From assembly GCF_026262505.1 (NCBI RefSeq), contig NC_067206.1, positions 9,606,268 to 9,670,267 of the forward strand: DNA of 64,000 nt, written 5' to 3'. Both the position numbers and the translations under genes were made by a program. Source of the DNA: Trichomonas vaginalis G3. Lineage: Eukaryota > Parabasalia > Trichomonadida > Trichomonadidae. Of this stretch, positions 1-11,037 are shown piece after piece; the first letter of the stretch is position 1; every line of letters starts with the position of its first letter. Below the pieces are notes generated by a model. The model saw only the letters and a program-made list of their open reading frames with translations. It did no database searches and was not told where the DNA came from.

Positions 1-1574
1 TTCTCAGGTGGTGGCATCATCAGCATAACTTCCTTTGCAGCACAGCAATCAGGGTTGAGGAGCATTTCATGTATAGCATGAGTAGTTGCTTCTCCAATTG
101 CTCTGTAGTCGTGAGGAGTGAATTGTGTTTTTCTTCTTGGTCCGAAATCAGAACCACCATATGACATCTCCAAAGTATATGCGAAAAGGATGTGGAATCT
201 TCTTCTCAAGACAACTCTCATTGTTCCCTCGTACTGTTTCTGTTTCAAGAAACTGCACATGTCATGAGAAAACAATGGAGTGAACTTTGTCATCAAAAGT
301 GGAAAAACTCTTTCACATGTATAAAGATCTCGACTTTCTTCGTTTTCAAAACCATAAACGAAGCTGTTACAAGCAGCAGTGTGACCGTGGAAATCAAGGA
401 AGAACTGAAGACCTCTTTCCTTGTCCAAAACACTGAGTGTATCCAATATAGCAGTTGCTGTTGGATGTTTAACAGGATCAGGAGATTGCCAAATTCGATT
501 CATGTCATCTCCGGATAATGATGGTCTATAGAACCCGCAAATGACGCCATCAGGGTTCATCATTGGTATAATCAGCCAGGAAAAGGAAGCTCGCAATCTC
601 TCGGACATCGGAGAGTTTCCAAACAGTAAAGATAAAAATCCTTCCATTGCAAAAGAAGAATTTGTTTCTCCTGGATGAGTTCTTGCTACAATTACAACTA
701 CTGGCTTCTTGTCGTGTGGTATACCACGTGGAAGAGTTATTCCAAGCTGCAGCTGCTTCCATTTTCGAAGAATTTTGACTACGGACTCAGAAAACTCCGA
801 AACTTGGTCGACGTAAATTTGTGGAGGTTCATGAGGTTTTTTCTCAACACCCTGAGTAATTTTGGTGACATCGATGCACTTCCCGAGATCAGCATCCCAG
901 AAAATGGCTGGAACTGGGATATCACCATATGTTCTGGTTAATGTAGATACTGATACATATGTAGGTAGTTTGTCGAGGAAATTTTGTAGATCTGTATATG
1001 TATATGGATATGCATGAGCAAAGTACATATTGTCTTTTTGAGTAACCGTGAAATTGAATGAAAAAGCCCATTCTTGAACTTTTGAATTTTTCAATTTGAA
1101 GTAATTGAGATTTTCGCCTATTCTTTGCCAGCCGATACCTCTTTTTGCCGCGTTTTCTGAGTAAACTGCTGCCTTGGATCCTTTATAATGTAAATTACAT
1201 GATCTAAAAAATCCAGTTATAACAAAGAAGTACTCACCTGGGTCAAGGTGTTCAACTTTGAAGAAGAACCATTGTGTTGTATTGGTTTCGTTTGGATCAG
1301 GAAGCAAATGAATTTCATATGATTTGTTACCTATTAAATAAACCTGCCCTAAATTACCACTTTCGAAATCTCCACTAAATTTTGGACCATTGTAATTCAC
1401 AGGGTTCACAGGGTCATATACAAGTTCATATTGTTTTCTGTAATCTGAAGCACTCATATCATGAATTTCGTAATCTCTCATGGGAGAAGTTGGATGATTA
1501 TCTGGCGTCTGTAAACTGATTGGCTTTAATAGCCTCGCTCTTGGATTGGTGAAGTAAGGCGGATATCCAATCAT
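1..1574 (-). CDS. Cytosolic carboxypeptidase (M14, CCP/Nna1-like), C-terminus off window
   Basis: The minus strand is open from an ATG at 1574 to the window edge (about 524 codons), so the C-terminus is missing. The beta-sheet N-terminal domain typical of cytosolic carboxypeptidases comes first, followed by the zinc peptidase domain. Visible catalytic landmarks are HPGE (zinc ligands His and Glu), NPDG, a following DDMNR arginine, DFHGH (third zinc ligand) and a TLEMSYGG stretch supplying the likely catalytic glutamate. In this family these residues remove glutamates from polyglutamylated tubulin, which fits a flagellated cell with a large axonemal cytoskeleton. A TCACTTTTCA initiator lies 15 bases upstream of the ATG, supporting the start. 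Family assignment is firm; the exact substrate is inferred. Confidence 0.88.
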   Translation of the reverse strand, partial: MIGYPPYFTNPRARLLKPISLQTPDNHPTSPMRDYEIHDMSASDYRKQYELVYDPVNPVNYNGPKFSGDFESGNLGQVYLIGNKSYEIHLLPDPNETNTTQWFFFKVEHLDPGEYFFVITGFFRSCNLHYKGSKAAVYSENAAKRGIGWQRIGENLNYFKLKNSKVQEWAFSFNFTVTQKDNMYFAHAYPYTYTDLQNFLDKLPTYVSVSTLTRTYGDIPVPAIFWDADLGKCIDVTKITQGVEKKPHEPPQIYVDQVSEFSESVVKILRKWKQLQLGITLPRGIPHDKKPVVVIVARTHPGETNSSFAMEGFLSLLFGNSPMSERLRASFSWLIIPMMNPDGVICGFYRPSLSGDDMNRIWQSPDPVKHPTATAILDTLSVLDKERGLQFFLDFHGHTAACNSFVYGFENEESRDLYTCERVFPLLMTKFTPLFSHDMCSFLKQKQYEGTMRVVLRRRFHILFAYTLEMSYGGSDFGPRRKTQFTPHDYRAIGEATTHAIHEMLLNPDCCAAKEVMLMMPPPE

Positions 1575-2105
1575 TTTTGAATAGATTTTGAAAAGTGACA
1601 GGAAAGATTTGAAAACCTATTCATTGGATTTCTCAATTTGATATCAATAAACTTGTGTTACTATAGGCTTGCTAGGGTCTGTGCAAATTAAATTTTGCAT
1701 TATTTAAATCTAATAGATTACACAGTTAACTTCCTATTCAATATGTTTCACATGTTGTTACAACCAAAATGATTTATGAAATTTCATTGCACCAGTTCAA
1801 AAATAGTGGCCAATCATGATGTTTGATGAACCGATATTTCATAATATCAAAAAACAATTAAAATAATATTATATAAGATCAGTTGTTTCTGGTTATGATA
1901 TAGGCAGTTTGATATTATGGTATTCTCAAAGAATCATGGCTAGAAATCGGTCTCATATAAAATTCGATTTGTAATAAAAAAAAATCAAGAAAAGTTCCAA
2001 AAAATTGGATTTTTAATATGCGCCTCAGATGACTTACTATCAAATACCATTTGGTGATTGGTATTGTTTTGTAAGTTCATCTTAATGAGGTAAATAAGAT
2101 TAAAA
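1575..2105. other. Intergenic, no gene seen
   Basis: AT-rich spacer between two minus-strand genes. Apart from the initiator next to 1590 nothing coding or repeated stands out; short open frames overlapping 1985-2419 are out-of-frame with the gene that follows. Confidence 0.5.
1589..1598 (-). promoter_or_regulatory. Trichomonad initiator (Inr) of the carboxypeptidase gene
   Basis: TCACTTTTCA on the minus strand, ending 15 bases before the ATG. It matches the trichomonad initiator pattern TCA followed by pyrimidine and A/T, at the usual short distance. Confidence 0.6.
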
Positions 2106-2600
2106 TTATTTCTCCCAAGATGAATTGTACAGCATTTCAAATAAGGTTTGATCATCAACATCAGAGAGTGAAAGTTGGGGTTCAATTTGAGACGTGAACC
2201 CAACTGAAGCTTGAGCTTGAGCTGGTGCTGCAGTTGCTGATTGAGCTGTGGCATCAATAGGTGGTGCACCTTCTTGTGTAAAAACTGTAGGATGAGCTCG
2301 TGTAGCTCGGGATCTCTGTGGTGCAACACGGATTTTATAGGCAATGCGAGGCTCGCCATTGATATATTGATCAAAAATGAATTGACCAGGAGAGAGGATA
2401 CGTTGATTCTGATCCACATAAACTATGACCGGTTCCTGTGTGTATGGGTCTTTGAAGATACGGTAGCCACGGATTATGATTGAGTTTTTGAAGATAGGGT
2501 AGCTACGGCCTGTGTTTGGGTCTGCGAAGAAATAGTAGCAAAGGCCTGTGATTGGGTCTGTGATGGAATAGTAACCACTGACTTGGTGCTGGTTAAACAT
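2106..2600 (-). CDS. Hypothetical protein with DP-x-TG repeats
   Basis: A 164-residue protein that I do not recognise. The first half (residues 8-85) is built from imperfect repeats around a DPxTG...YYF/YPIFK pattern (ITDPITGLCYYF, ADPNTGRSYPIFK, KDPYTQEPVIVY), which is also visible as repeated DNA. The pattern resembles small beta-hairpin repeats but I cannot name a family. The second half is low complexity, rich in Ala, Gln and Ser, then ends in a short acidic stretch. The ATG is the first in frame and the codon bias fits neighbouring host genes. Confidence 0.6.
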   Translation of the reverse strand: MFNQHQVSGYYSITDPITGLCYYFFADPNTGRSYPIFKNSIIIRGYRIFKDPYTQEPVIVYVDQNQRILSPGQFIFDQYINGEPRIAYKIRVAPQRSRATRAHPTVFTQEGAPPIDATAQSATAAPAQAQASVGFTSQIEPQLSLSDVDDQTLFEMLYNSSWEK

Positions 2601-3212
2601 TTGACGGCGGTTTGTTTACAAAAATTTAGATAAATCGGTTGCTTTCAAAACATAATTTGGAAAAAGTCACCTTTTATTAAAATTTTAAAATTCTCAATAA
2701 CAAATAACTTTGGGCAAATCTGAAATTTTTTCAAAGACCTGAAAAATTTTTGATAAACTGTTGATAGAAAGCGTTCCCACTTTCAAAAAATGAGATCATT
2801 TTTTATCTTTATGATTTTAAGAATTGATACAAGATTTAAAGAAATAAGCTACCTTGTATTTTTACTTTGGTTGAAAAGATGCGAAAAATATGAATAGACC
2901 ACAGTTGTTGCTATCAAATTCTGAATCAATATTTAAGTAAATACTTGAAGAATAGGTATGAGATATAGGTTTGTTAATTAATGATTACAAAATTAATTTG
3001 TTTTCGTTGGCTTCCAAAATCAATGTCTCCAGATCCAACGCTCAATTTATGCATAAATAACTTGAATATAATCAGTTTTGTTACTGATTTCTAATTTCTA
3101 AAATCTTGATATTACCAGCTAAAATCGGTAAATATTTTTAATTATAAATAAAGGTAATTTCTTATATAGCATATTAGACTTTTAGAAATTCTCGTCGTTT
3201 TGTAAAAAAAAA
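2601..3212. other. Intergenic, divergent promoter region
   Basis: Spacer between a minus-strand gene and a plus-strand gene, very AT-rich, with no open frame of note. It must hold both promoters; no clean TCA-type initiator is evident directly before either ATG (a TCGTCGTTTT stretch lies about 11 bases before the ATG at 3213). Confidence 0.4.
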
Positions 3213-3590
3213 ATGGAAGAAGGAACTCCAATTCGAGAGAAGCCAAGAAAAGTTAAGGATGAACTATCAGATCTCCGCGACCAATTATTGAAGAAGGCAG
3301 CCGAACTGGATGAGCATGTTCACTTCGAAGCAGCAATGAGACCGCATGTTGAAAAATTAAATAACGAAATGGATGAGCTTTACAGAAAAATATATGAGCA
3401 TGAATCAAAAATCAAAATATATAAAGAAAAAATAGCACAAGAAAATAAACGACACAATGATGCAGCAAAAATGAATTCTGAAGACGAAACAAAGAATTTA
3501 ATTAACGAAATTGCACAGTATGAGCAAAAACTACAAGATTTATTAGAAGAGCGTGCGAAATACATTTCTCAAATACCAGAAACAGCATAA
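3213..3590 (+). CDS. Small coiled-coil protein
   Basis: A 125-residue charged protein, nearly all predicted helix from residue 10 on, with heptad-like spacing of Leu/Ile/Met (DELSDLRDQLLKKAAELDEH, then NEMDELYRKIYEHESKIKIYKEK). There is no signal peptide or membrane segment. It has no catalytic motif and I cannot place it in a family; a cytoskeletal or scaffold role would be a guess. The frame is unbroken and the ATG follows a poly(A) run. Confidence 0.65.
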   Translation: MEEGTPIREKPRKVKDELSDLRDQLLKKAAELDEHVHFEAAMRPHVEKLNNEMDELYRKIYEHESKIKIYKEKIAQENKRHNDAAKMNSEDETKNLINEIAQYEQKLQDLLEERAKYISQIPETA

Positions 3591-3945
3591 TCCATTCATC
3601 CATGCACTATATATCAGGTGTAAGAGTTTTCTTATCCTATATAACTGTAATTATAGCTAACTTTCAATTTGAAGTTATTGTATAAATGTTTTATTAAAAT
3701 GATTGTATTTGAAACTTGAATTCGAAATTTTTGTTTACTAATGAAGAACATATTAATATAAAACAAATTACTAAATCATCAAAGAGATTTGATAAGCAAT
3801 AATAAAAGATTTGAAATGTTGTTTTTTGAAAAATGTGGATTTTTTTGACAGTAATTGGTTTTCTATGATTAAGGTCAATACAAAATGTATGATTTTTATA
3901 ATAGATTTGTTCTTAATTTTTAAACGTTCATTTCCAATAAATTCA

Positions 3946-5226
3946 ATGTCATATCAACAATTCATTCAACAATCGATTCAAAAACTACGTGACGGAGCTC
4001 CATTACCTCAGTACTTTGGGTGCCTTTCGGCAACAGTAATACAAAGAATACCTGAATCGTATATTAACGAAACAAATGAGCAATTACCAAAAGAAAATCA
4101 ATATAACTTTAAACCGCAAAAACAAGAGAAAGCTGAAGTACAGAGGAAGAACAATTTTTCAAATAACAGCGATTATTCGGATGCAGAGGATTCTGCTCTT
4201 TATCATAAAATGAATCATCCAAATTCAAATCAATATAAATCACCATCTGAATATAAGAGAGAAAATATTTCAAGAGATATTCAAGAAGAAGAAGAGGAAG
4301 AAGAATATGAACCAGAATTACCGAAGAAAATGCCTGCAAAATTACTTTTATCTAGTGATGATGAAAATGATATACCAAAACCACAAGCAGATCTATTCCA
4401 AAAGAATCAAAATGAATCAAGGTCTTCAAAGAGTTCACTTAACAACCAAAAACTTCCAAATCAATCAGAATCTAGCATCAGATCATCGAGAAATTCTATC
4501 AATAATGAAAAATATTCAATTCAATCAGAATCAAATATTAGATCTTCAATTCAATCCCAAAACTCAAAAGTTAATGATTCAATTTCGAGGTCATCCGTTA
4601 GAAGTCAAAATACGCCATCTCAAATTCAACAAAATAGTTCAATTTCAAAGAAATCAGATTCTGGAGTGAAATCACCAGAAAAGGGTCTTTCTCCACCACC
4701 AAGACGTACAAATCTTGAGATAACAGAAGGATCAGAGATCCAACAACCAAAACGTAGATCCAAATTCCTAATGTCTTCATCAGATGATGAAATTAAAGAA
4801 AAAGATAGTGATTTTATGGTACCTCCAAAGCTCGATCCAATTGGAACAAGGATTAATAATGAACCTGTTGATATTTCCCCAATTAACAAAGTTTCTTCGC
4901 CTAAAACAAATATTTCATCTCCAATTTCCATTTTGCAGTCCGCTGTTAAGACTATTGAACCTGTTTGCAAGCCTCTCAAGATGGATTACGAAGCAGCCTT
5001 CAAGAAAACTATCACTTCAACTTATTCTTCTTTCTGGCCTCCATACGACACAAACATTGCCAGAGTTATTCCAACATCAAAAATTTATAATATGCAACCA
5101 TCGAAATATCCCAAGCTTATAAAGACAATCGAGGCTAAACTTAAGACACACGAAAAAGGAAAGATTGCTTTTTCACGTAGAGAAGCAACTGAAATTGAAG
5201 AAGAAGAATTTTCCGACAATTTCTAA
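3946..5226 (+). CDS. Acidic, serine-rich largely disordered protein
   Basis: The open frame begins at 3811, but the first 45 codons read like AT-rich leader; the Met at 3946 (MSYQQFIQQSIQKLRDG) is the better start, giving 426 residues. A short folded-looking N-terminus (about residues 1-50) is followed by about 300 residues of low-complexity Ser/Asn/Gln/Lys sequence with a run of glutamates and two matching SSDDE patches (LLSSDDEND and LMSSSDDEIKEK), good casein kinase 2 sites. A conserved-looking C-terminus (about residue 340 on, FWPPYDTN...) ends in an acidic tail. Function unknown. The end overlaps the open frame that contains the next gene but not its likely start. Confidence 0.6.
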   Translation: MSYQQFIQQSIQKLRDGAPLPQYFGCLSATVIQRIPESYINETNEQLPKENQYNFKPQKQEKAEVQRKNNFSNNSDYSDAEDSALYHKMNHPNSNQYKSPSEYKRENISRDIQEEEEEEEYEPELPKKMPAKLLLSSDDENDIPKPQADLFQKNQNESRSSKSSLNNQKLPNQSESSIRSSRNSINNEKYSIQSESNIRSSIQSQNSKVNDSISRSSVRSQNTPSQIQQNSSISKKSDSGVKSPEKGLSPPPRRTNLEITEGSEIQQPKRRSKFLMSSSDDEIKEKDSDFMVPPKLDPIGTRINNEPVDISPINKVSSPKTNISSPISILQSAVKTIEPVCKPLKMDYEAAFKKTITSTYSSFWPPYDTNIARVIPTSKIYNMQPSKYPKLIKTIEAKLKTHEKGKIAFSRREATEIEEEEFSDNF

Positions 5227-5404
5227 TTTTTTTTTAACTAATTTTTCCCTTGTTTATAATTATTTGTTTATATTATTAAGACTAAAAATAGTATTAATTT
5301 TAATACATTACATTAGAAAGAATAAACTTATAATAATAATTCTTTCATATTTCATTTATATATTTAAAAATTATCAGATATTTCTTTTATACAGCATCAG
5401 TACA

Positions 5405-7972
5405 ATGCTCTATTACATTAATTTAAATCAGATGGATAAAAGAAGGAAAGAGATTGCTAATGAGGAAAAATTACTTTGCGATGCACGCAGTTCTTTTGAG
5501 CAGGCAGCTTTAGATTCTCAAAATGGAGCTGATCAAAAAGTAATTGATCAGGCAACTGAATTTTTGAAAGATTTTGAAAAACAAAATATCTTTTATGATA
5601 CAGTTTTGCTTATAATACAATCGAATTTACCAGGTATTCCTCTATTTATAGCATGCTCGATGGTTTCTGATAAAGTTTTATTAAATTTTGACGATATTCC
5701 GATTTCTAAAATCGATTCTATCTTTCAAGTTTCATGTTCAAGACTTAAAAACAATTTAAATCCAGCAGAAGAACGCGAACAACTACAATTAATCAACATT
5801 GCTTCATCAATTGCGATTCAAAAATTAGAATATATCAGCCAATACTACAATTTACCAGAAATATTTCAGATAAATTACTTCAACAATCTATTTGATTACT
5901 TATATTGTGATCATTGCTCTAATTTTTCAAAATTACAATCAAAATTAATTTCCTCATCAAGTAATATCTTAAAACTACTATCAAATACATCCTTCAGCGA
6001 ACACTGGCTATATCTATTTCGCTATTTTATCAGAATCAATTCATCAAACTTTATTTCATCAGATATCTCTCCATTAGTTCAAAAAATCAGTTCCAACTCA
6101 AATTTTGAGTTATCTCCAGCATTAATATCACTTATTGAAGAATGTTGCAGCTTAACAACCTCAAAGATTAGCCGAGAACAGATAATTTTTATAAATTTAT
6201 GTTTAGAATTTTTCTTGGAAGTTCTTAAACAAAATTCGATCAAAGAACAAACAGAAGAACTAGTTAACGCAAGATCTTATGTCTGGAACTTAGTTCTCGA
6301 TATAAATCCAGAGTTCTACATCCTGACAATCAACCAAAACTTGTTTAGAGAAATATTAAAACAATTTTTGGAAGAAATCAAAAATTTTGACACAGAAAGT
6401 CAACAATTTCATGAACTCATTGATGCTTCATCGAATCTTGTTGGTGTACTTGCATCACAGAAGAATAGTCCTTTCCCTATGGAAATATGTAACTTTCTGG
6501 CAACTTTTCTTGATGTTCCTGATTCTTTGGACATGAATTCGAAAACAATGAAAAATTTGTTCAAAAATTTGACAGTTTACAACGGAAAATGCGTTAAAAA
6601 GTTTTTTGAAGAGTACTTGAGTGAAAATGGATTGAATGATAAAGTTTTCTATGCGTTATCTAACAGTTCGATTCAATTAAGGGAATTTTTCTCCTCAAAA
6701 ATTTGTGATTTCGTTTTTCAACCACAAAACAAAGTTTTGTTCATGAAATTTATTGACAAATTCGCATTATTTATAAATTTCATGCAGAATGGAGCTATAT
6801 TTGATGATCTTTTATCGTTTGCAAGCAATGATTTGTTTTATATTTTTTGTCACGCGGTTTATAAAATTTCCAAACATTCTGGAAAGAATTTGACAATGAT
6901 AAAAGGCAGGGAAAAAACAGAAAGACTAATTGATATGCTTCCAAATGTTGATCACCCTTATTCCGCTATGTATTTGCTAACTGCAATTATTAATTTCACT
7001 CAATTTTTGAATGTTACAGAAAAATTTGGTGAAAAAATTTCTCAGATTTTGCCGCAAACGTTTGATTACGTTATTAGTTATTCTATAGGTAATAATAGTC
7101 AAGAATATGTCACAGAGAACTTCCACATCATTGGAGATTTCTATGAATTCCTCAAAAATCATTTACAAAAATCAACTTTTTCTGAAGAATTTATTTCAAT
7201 TTTTTGCAATTGTTTTGTGAATAATTTCTCCAATTTATCGAATTATTTCGATGCCAAAGAAGTCTTCATCCACGAAACTATCACAAGAGTATTTTTATCA
7301 GCTGTGACTCTTAAATGGTGCCCTGATAACGAAATGATTGCAAGTTATTTGGCAAATAGTTTGTTGATTTCACCAATTCCTCTACATTTTGATTTGGCTG
7401 AGGAGATATTAGATATACAACCACATTTACCATTGCTTGGGGCTATAGCTAGATTGGAATCCATGGATGACCCAATGATTGCTGTTTCTGCTTTGAGATT
7501 TTCGCAGAGATTAGTGAAATATAATTTATCTATCTTTTTTGGGAATTTTTCTATTGATTTCGTTTCTCAGTTGCTTAATTCGGGTTCTCCAAGGGTTGTT
7601 AGTGCAACACTCAGTTTAATATCTTTGTTAGTTCAAATGATTAGTTTGGAAGATCTAGAAAAAATATTTCCACTTTTATTCGATCAGATTTATAACGGAA
7701 TGGTTTCTAATTGGACCGAAAACGAAATAAGACTCGTTCATAGGATTATGAAAAGGATTGCTGTAAGACATACCAGTCCTGACAATATATTGAACTTGTT
7801 TAAGAGCAAAATACCTGTAGATTCTTCTTATTTTGATGATTTTGCAAATGCTTTTGCAGACGAAGGCCCAAAAATACAAAAATCATTTTCTTTGCTAATG
7901 AAAATGCTTGAGATATATAGAAAACCAATAGAAGAGATGTATGCTGAATTAGGAATAGAATATCATCCATGA
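5405..7972 (+). CDS. Karyopherin (importin/exportin)-like HEAT-repeat protein
   Basis: The frame is open from 5165, but its first 80 codons are AT-rich leader; starts at 5405 or 5432 (MDKRRKEIANEEK) give about 846-855 residues. The protein is helical throughout with Leu/Ile-rich pairs typical of HEAT repeats. Near the N-terminus, a stretch resembling the importin-beta region follows a charged helix (VLLIIQSNLPGIPLFIACSMVSDKV). Size and pattern fit a nuclear transport receptor of the transportin-3/importin-13/exportin type carrying cargo through the nuclear pore. No short diagnostic motif exists for this family, so the call rests on overall pattern. Confidence 0.5.
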   Translation: MLYYINLNQMDKRRKEIANEEKLLCDARSSFEQAALDSQNGADQKVIDQATEFLKDFEKQNIFYDTVLLIIQSNLPGIPLFIACSMVSDKVLLNFDDIPISKIDSIFQVSCSRLKNNLNPAEEREQLQLINIASSIAIQKLEYISQYYNLPEIFQINYFNNLFDYLYCDHCSNFSKLQSKLISSSSNILKLLSNTSFSEHWLYLFRYFIRINSSNFISSDISPLVQKISSNSNFELSPALISLIEECCSLTTSKISREQIIFINLCLEFFLEVLKQNSIKEQTEELVNARSYVWNLVLDINPEFYILTINQNLFREILKQFLEEIKNFDTESQQFHELIDASSNLVGVLASQKNSPFPMEICNFLATFLDVPDSLDMNSKTMKNLFKNLTVYNGKCVKKFFEEYLSENGLNDKVFYALSNSSIQLREFFSSKICDFVFQPQNKVLFMKFIDKFALFINFMQNGAIFDDLLSFASNDLFYIFCHAVYKISKHSGKNLTMIKGREKTERLIDMLPNVDHPYSAMYLLTAIINFTQFLNVTEKFGEKISQILPQTFDYVISYSIGNNSQEYVTENFHIIGDFYEFLKNHLQKSTFSEEFISIFCNCFVNNFSNLSNYFDAKEVFIHETITRVFLSAVTLKWCPDNEMIASYLANSLLISPIPLHFDLAEEILDIQPHLPLLGAIARLESMDDPMIAVSALRFSQRLVKYNLSIFFGNFSIDFVSQLLNSGSPRVVSATLSLISLLVQMISLEDLEKIFPLLFDQIYNGMVSNWTENEIRLVHRIMKRIAVRHTSPDNILNLFKSKIPVDSSYFDDFANAFADEGPKIQKSFSLLMKMLEIYRKPIEEMYAELGIEYHP

Positions 7973-8227
7973 TTTTTTTTATTAATATTATTTTTGTTTT
8001 CAATAAAGTTTATGTTGTATTTTATTAATGATGATGCATTAACAGATACTTAATTAACCATGAAATAATCAAAAATATTAATGAGTGAGTTGATTGCTTT
8101 TTATAAAATTCTCTCATAAGAATAATTTTTTTTAATATTTTTTCTTTATACTTTTATTTAATTGAACTACATTATAAAATGTACTATTATTATTAATAAT
8201 TGCAGCATTGTATATTAAGAAATAAAC

Positions 8228-10220
8228 AATTTCTCAGCGCCATGTTCAAATAAGAGTTTGATAATATCAGTTGTGTTATTCCTAATAGCAAGAGAAAGAG
8301 GACATTCAATAATTGAAAATTTATTTCATTTGTAAATGATTAATATCATATAATAATGATCAACATTAAGTAAAAGAAAACATCATATAATAATGATTGG
8401 CATTATATGAAAGAGAAGTGTATTTAACAATGAATGATATTAAATGATAGAGAATTACATACATTATTGATTAATAGTTAAGGAAAGAAAATTACATGAA
8501 ATAATGCATAATATTTAATAAAAGAAAATCCTATATATTAATGATCGATTTAAAATGAAATAGAAATCCATGCAATAATGATAAGTTTTAAATGAAAAAG
8601 AATTCTATATAATGATGAATGATATTAAATGGAAGAGAATACTGTATAATAATGAATGATATTACGTGACAGAGAACTCCATATAGTAATGATTGAAATT
8701 AAATGAAAGAGAATGTAATATAATAGTGATTGATATCATATGAAAAAGAATACCATATAATAATGAATGATATAAAATAAAAGAGAATTAGATAAAATAA
8801 TGAATGATAATAAAAGAAAGATAATCCTATGAAATAATATATGATATTAATCGAATAAGAATTCTACAAAATAACGATTGACATCAAATGAAAGAGAATA
8901 AGTTTGATATTTACATCGGCACCATAATCAATTAAGAGTTTGACTATATCAATAGAGTTATTCTTAATAGCAATAAAAATAGGACACTCATTAAATAAAA
9001 GAGAATTTCATAAAATAAAGAATGATATTATTGGATGGAGAATTAGATAAAATAATAATTAGTTTTAAATGAAAAAGAATTTTATATGATAATGATTAAT
9101 ATTAAATGAAATAGAGTAAGTTTGATATTAACATCAGCACCATGTTCAATTAAGAGTTTGATAATATCAATTGAGTTAGTCTTAATAGCAAGAGAAAGAG
9201 GACATTCAATAATCTAAAATTTATTTCATTTAAAAATGATTAATATTAAATGAACGAGAATTACATAAAATAATGATAAACATTAAGTGAAAGAAAACTT
9301 CATTTAATAATGATTGACATTTTGTGAAAGAGAATTCCATTATATAATGATTGAAATGACTTTAAAGACAATATCATATAATAATGATTGAAATTAAATG
9401 AAATTGAATGTAATATAAGAATGATTGATATCATATGAAAAAGAATTTTATATAATAATGATTGATATGGAATGAAAGAGAATCAGATAAAATAATGAAT
9501 GATATCAAATGAAATAGAATGTAATATATTAATGAATGATACAAAACGAAAAAGAATTTCATATAATAATGATTAATATTAAATGAAAGAGAGTAAGTTT
9601 GATATTTAAATCTACACCAAAATCAATTAAGAGTTTGACAATATCAATCAGGTTTCTCTCAATAGCAATAGCAAGGGGACAATTGTTAGTTGAAAATTTA
9701 TTTCATTTAAGAATGATTGATATTAAGTGAATTAGAATTTTATAAACAAAAAATTAGTATTAAACGAAATAGAATTCTATAAAATAATGATTGATATTAA
9801 AAGGAAGAAGATTTTATAAAAAAATAATCGATAATAAATGAAAGAGAATTCCATATATTAATGACCGACATTAACTAAACTAGAATGCCATATAATAATG
9901 AATGATATTAAATGAAAGAGAATGAAATTTAATAATGAATGACATAATATGATGGAGAATCGAATATAATGATGAATAATATGAAATAAAAGAGAATTAC
10001 ATAATATAACGAATGATTTTAATTGAAAGACAATCGAATAAATTAACGAATGATACTAATTGAAATAGAATATTATATAATAATGATTAATATTAAATGA
10101 AATAGAGTTAGTTTGATATTAACATCAGCACCATGTTCAATTAAGAGTTTGATAATATTAATTGAGTTAGTCTTAATAGCAAGAGAAAGAGGACATTCAA
10201 TAATCCAAAATTTATTTCAT
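8228..10220 (-). repeat. Decayed ankyrin blocks embedded in ~36 bp minisatellite
   Basis: A repeat field whose basic unit is about 36-37 bases, close to AATGATTGATATTAAATGAA plus AGAGAATT..., repeated many times with substitutions. Five longer blocks interrupt it (about 8228-8322, 8903-8990, 9120-9217, 9598-9690, 10108-10205). Read on the minus strand each block encodes an ankyrin half-repeat such as IECPLSLAIK...IIKLLIEHGADVNIK. The field lies on the 3' side of the ankyrin gene at 13008-14066 and continues at 12785-13030, so it looks like the gene's expanded, decayed tail, later split by a MULE. Confidence 0.7.
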
Positions 10221-10309
10221 TTAAAAATGATTAATATTAAGAGATTGGGACAAAGTTGCAATTCGGCACTTTTTGTAAAAAAAATGGGGTCATACTCATA
10301 ATGAATAGA

Positions 10310-10830
10310 GACTTATAGCCAAGTCTTGATATCATGCAGGGAGAATATACATTGATAAGCAATTATATTTTATAGTAGTAGTATTCAGAAATTCTTACAA
10401 TTTACAATACAATTTTCAAAAATGGATAAAGACTAATAGCCAAGTCTTGATATCATGCAGGGAGAATATACATTGATAAGCAATTATATTTTATAGTAGT
10501 AGTATTCAGAAATTCTTACAATTTACAATACAATTTTCAAAAATGGATAAAGACTAATAGCCAAGTCTTGATATCATGCAGGGAGAATATACATTGATAA
10601 GCAATTATATTTTATAGTAGTAGTATTCAGAAATTCTTACAATTTACAATACAATTTTCAAAAATGGATAAAGACTAATAGCCAAGTCTTGATATCATGC
10701 AGGGAGAATATACATTGATAAGCAATTATATTTTATAGTAGTAGTATTCAGAAATTCTTACAATTTACAATACAATTTTCAAAAATGGATAAAGACTAAT
10801 AGCCAAGTCTTGATATCATGCAGGGAGACT
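10310..10830. repeat. 121 bp tandem repeat, 4.3 copies
   Basis: Copies start at 10318, 10439, 10560, 10681 and 10802 (partial), each beginning GCCAAGTCTTGATATCATGC. The copies are essentially identical, so the expansion is very recent. It lies inside MULE-1 between its left end and the transposase 3' end. No open frame runs through it. Confidence 0.92.
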
Positions 10831-11037
10831 CTCTACAAATACAAAAATTGATTATCATAAGGAAATACAAATTTATCAATTTTCATGTGAAAATTACATA
10901 AATTTGTTCTCCAATAAATAGCAATAATACTTTGAATGTTATATTAAGTAATATAGCTTCAGGTAAATAAGCTTACACTTCAAAAATATACTGTTTATTC
11001 ATTAATTTTAAAAAAAGTCCAAATTATCTAATCTTGC

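Noticed and set aside
10113-10301. 62-residue plus-strand frame at the end of the minisatellite
   Set aside because: It spans an ankyrin block in antisense and the MULE-1 edge; chance frame.
10310-10830. Possible CRISPR array
   Set aside because: The 121 bp repeats are directly adjoining with no unique spacers; this is a plain tandem repeat.
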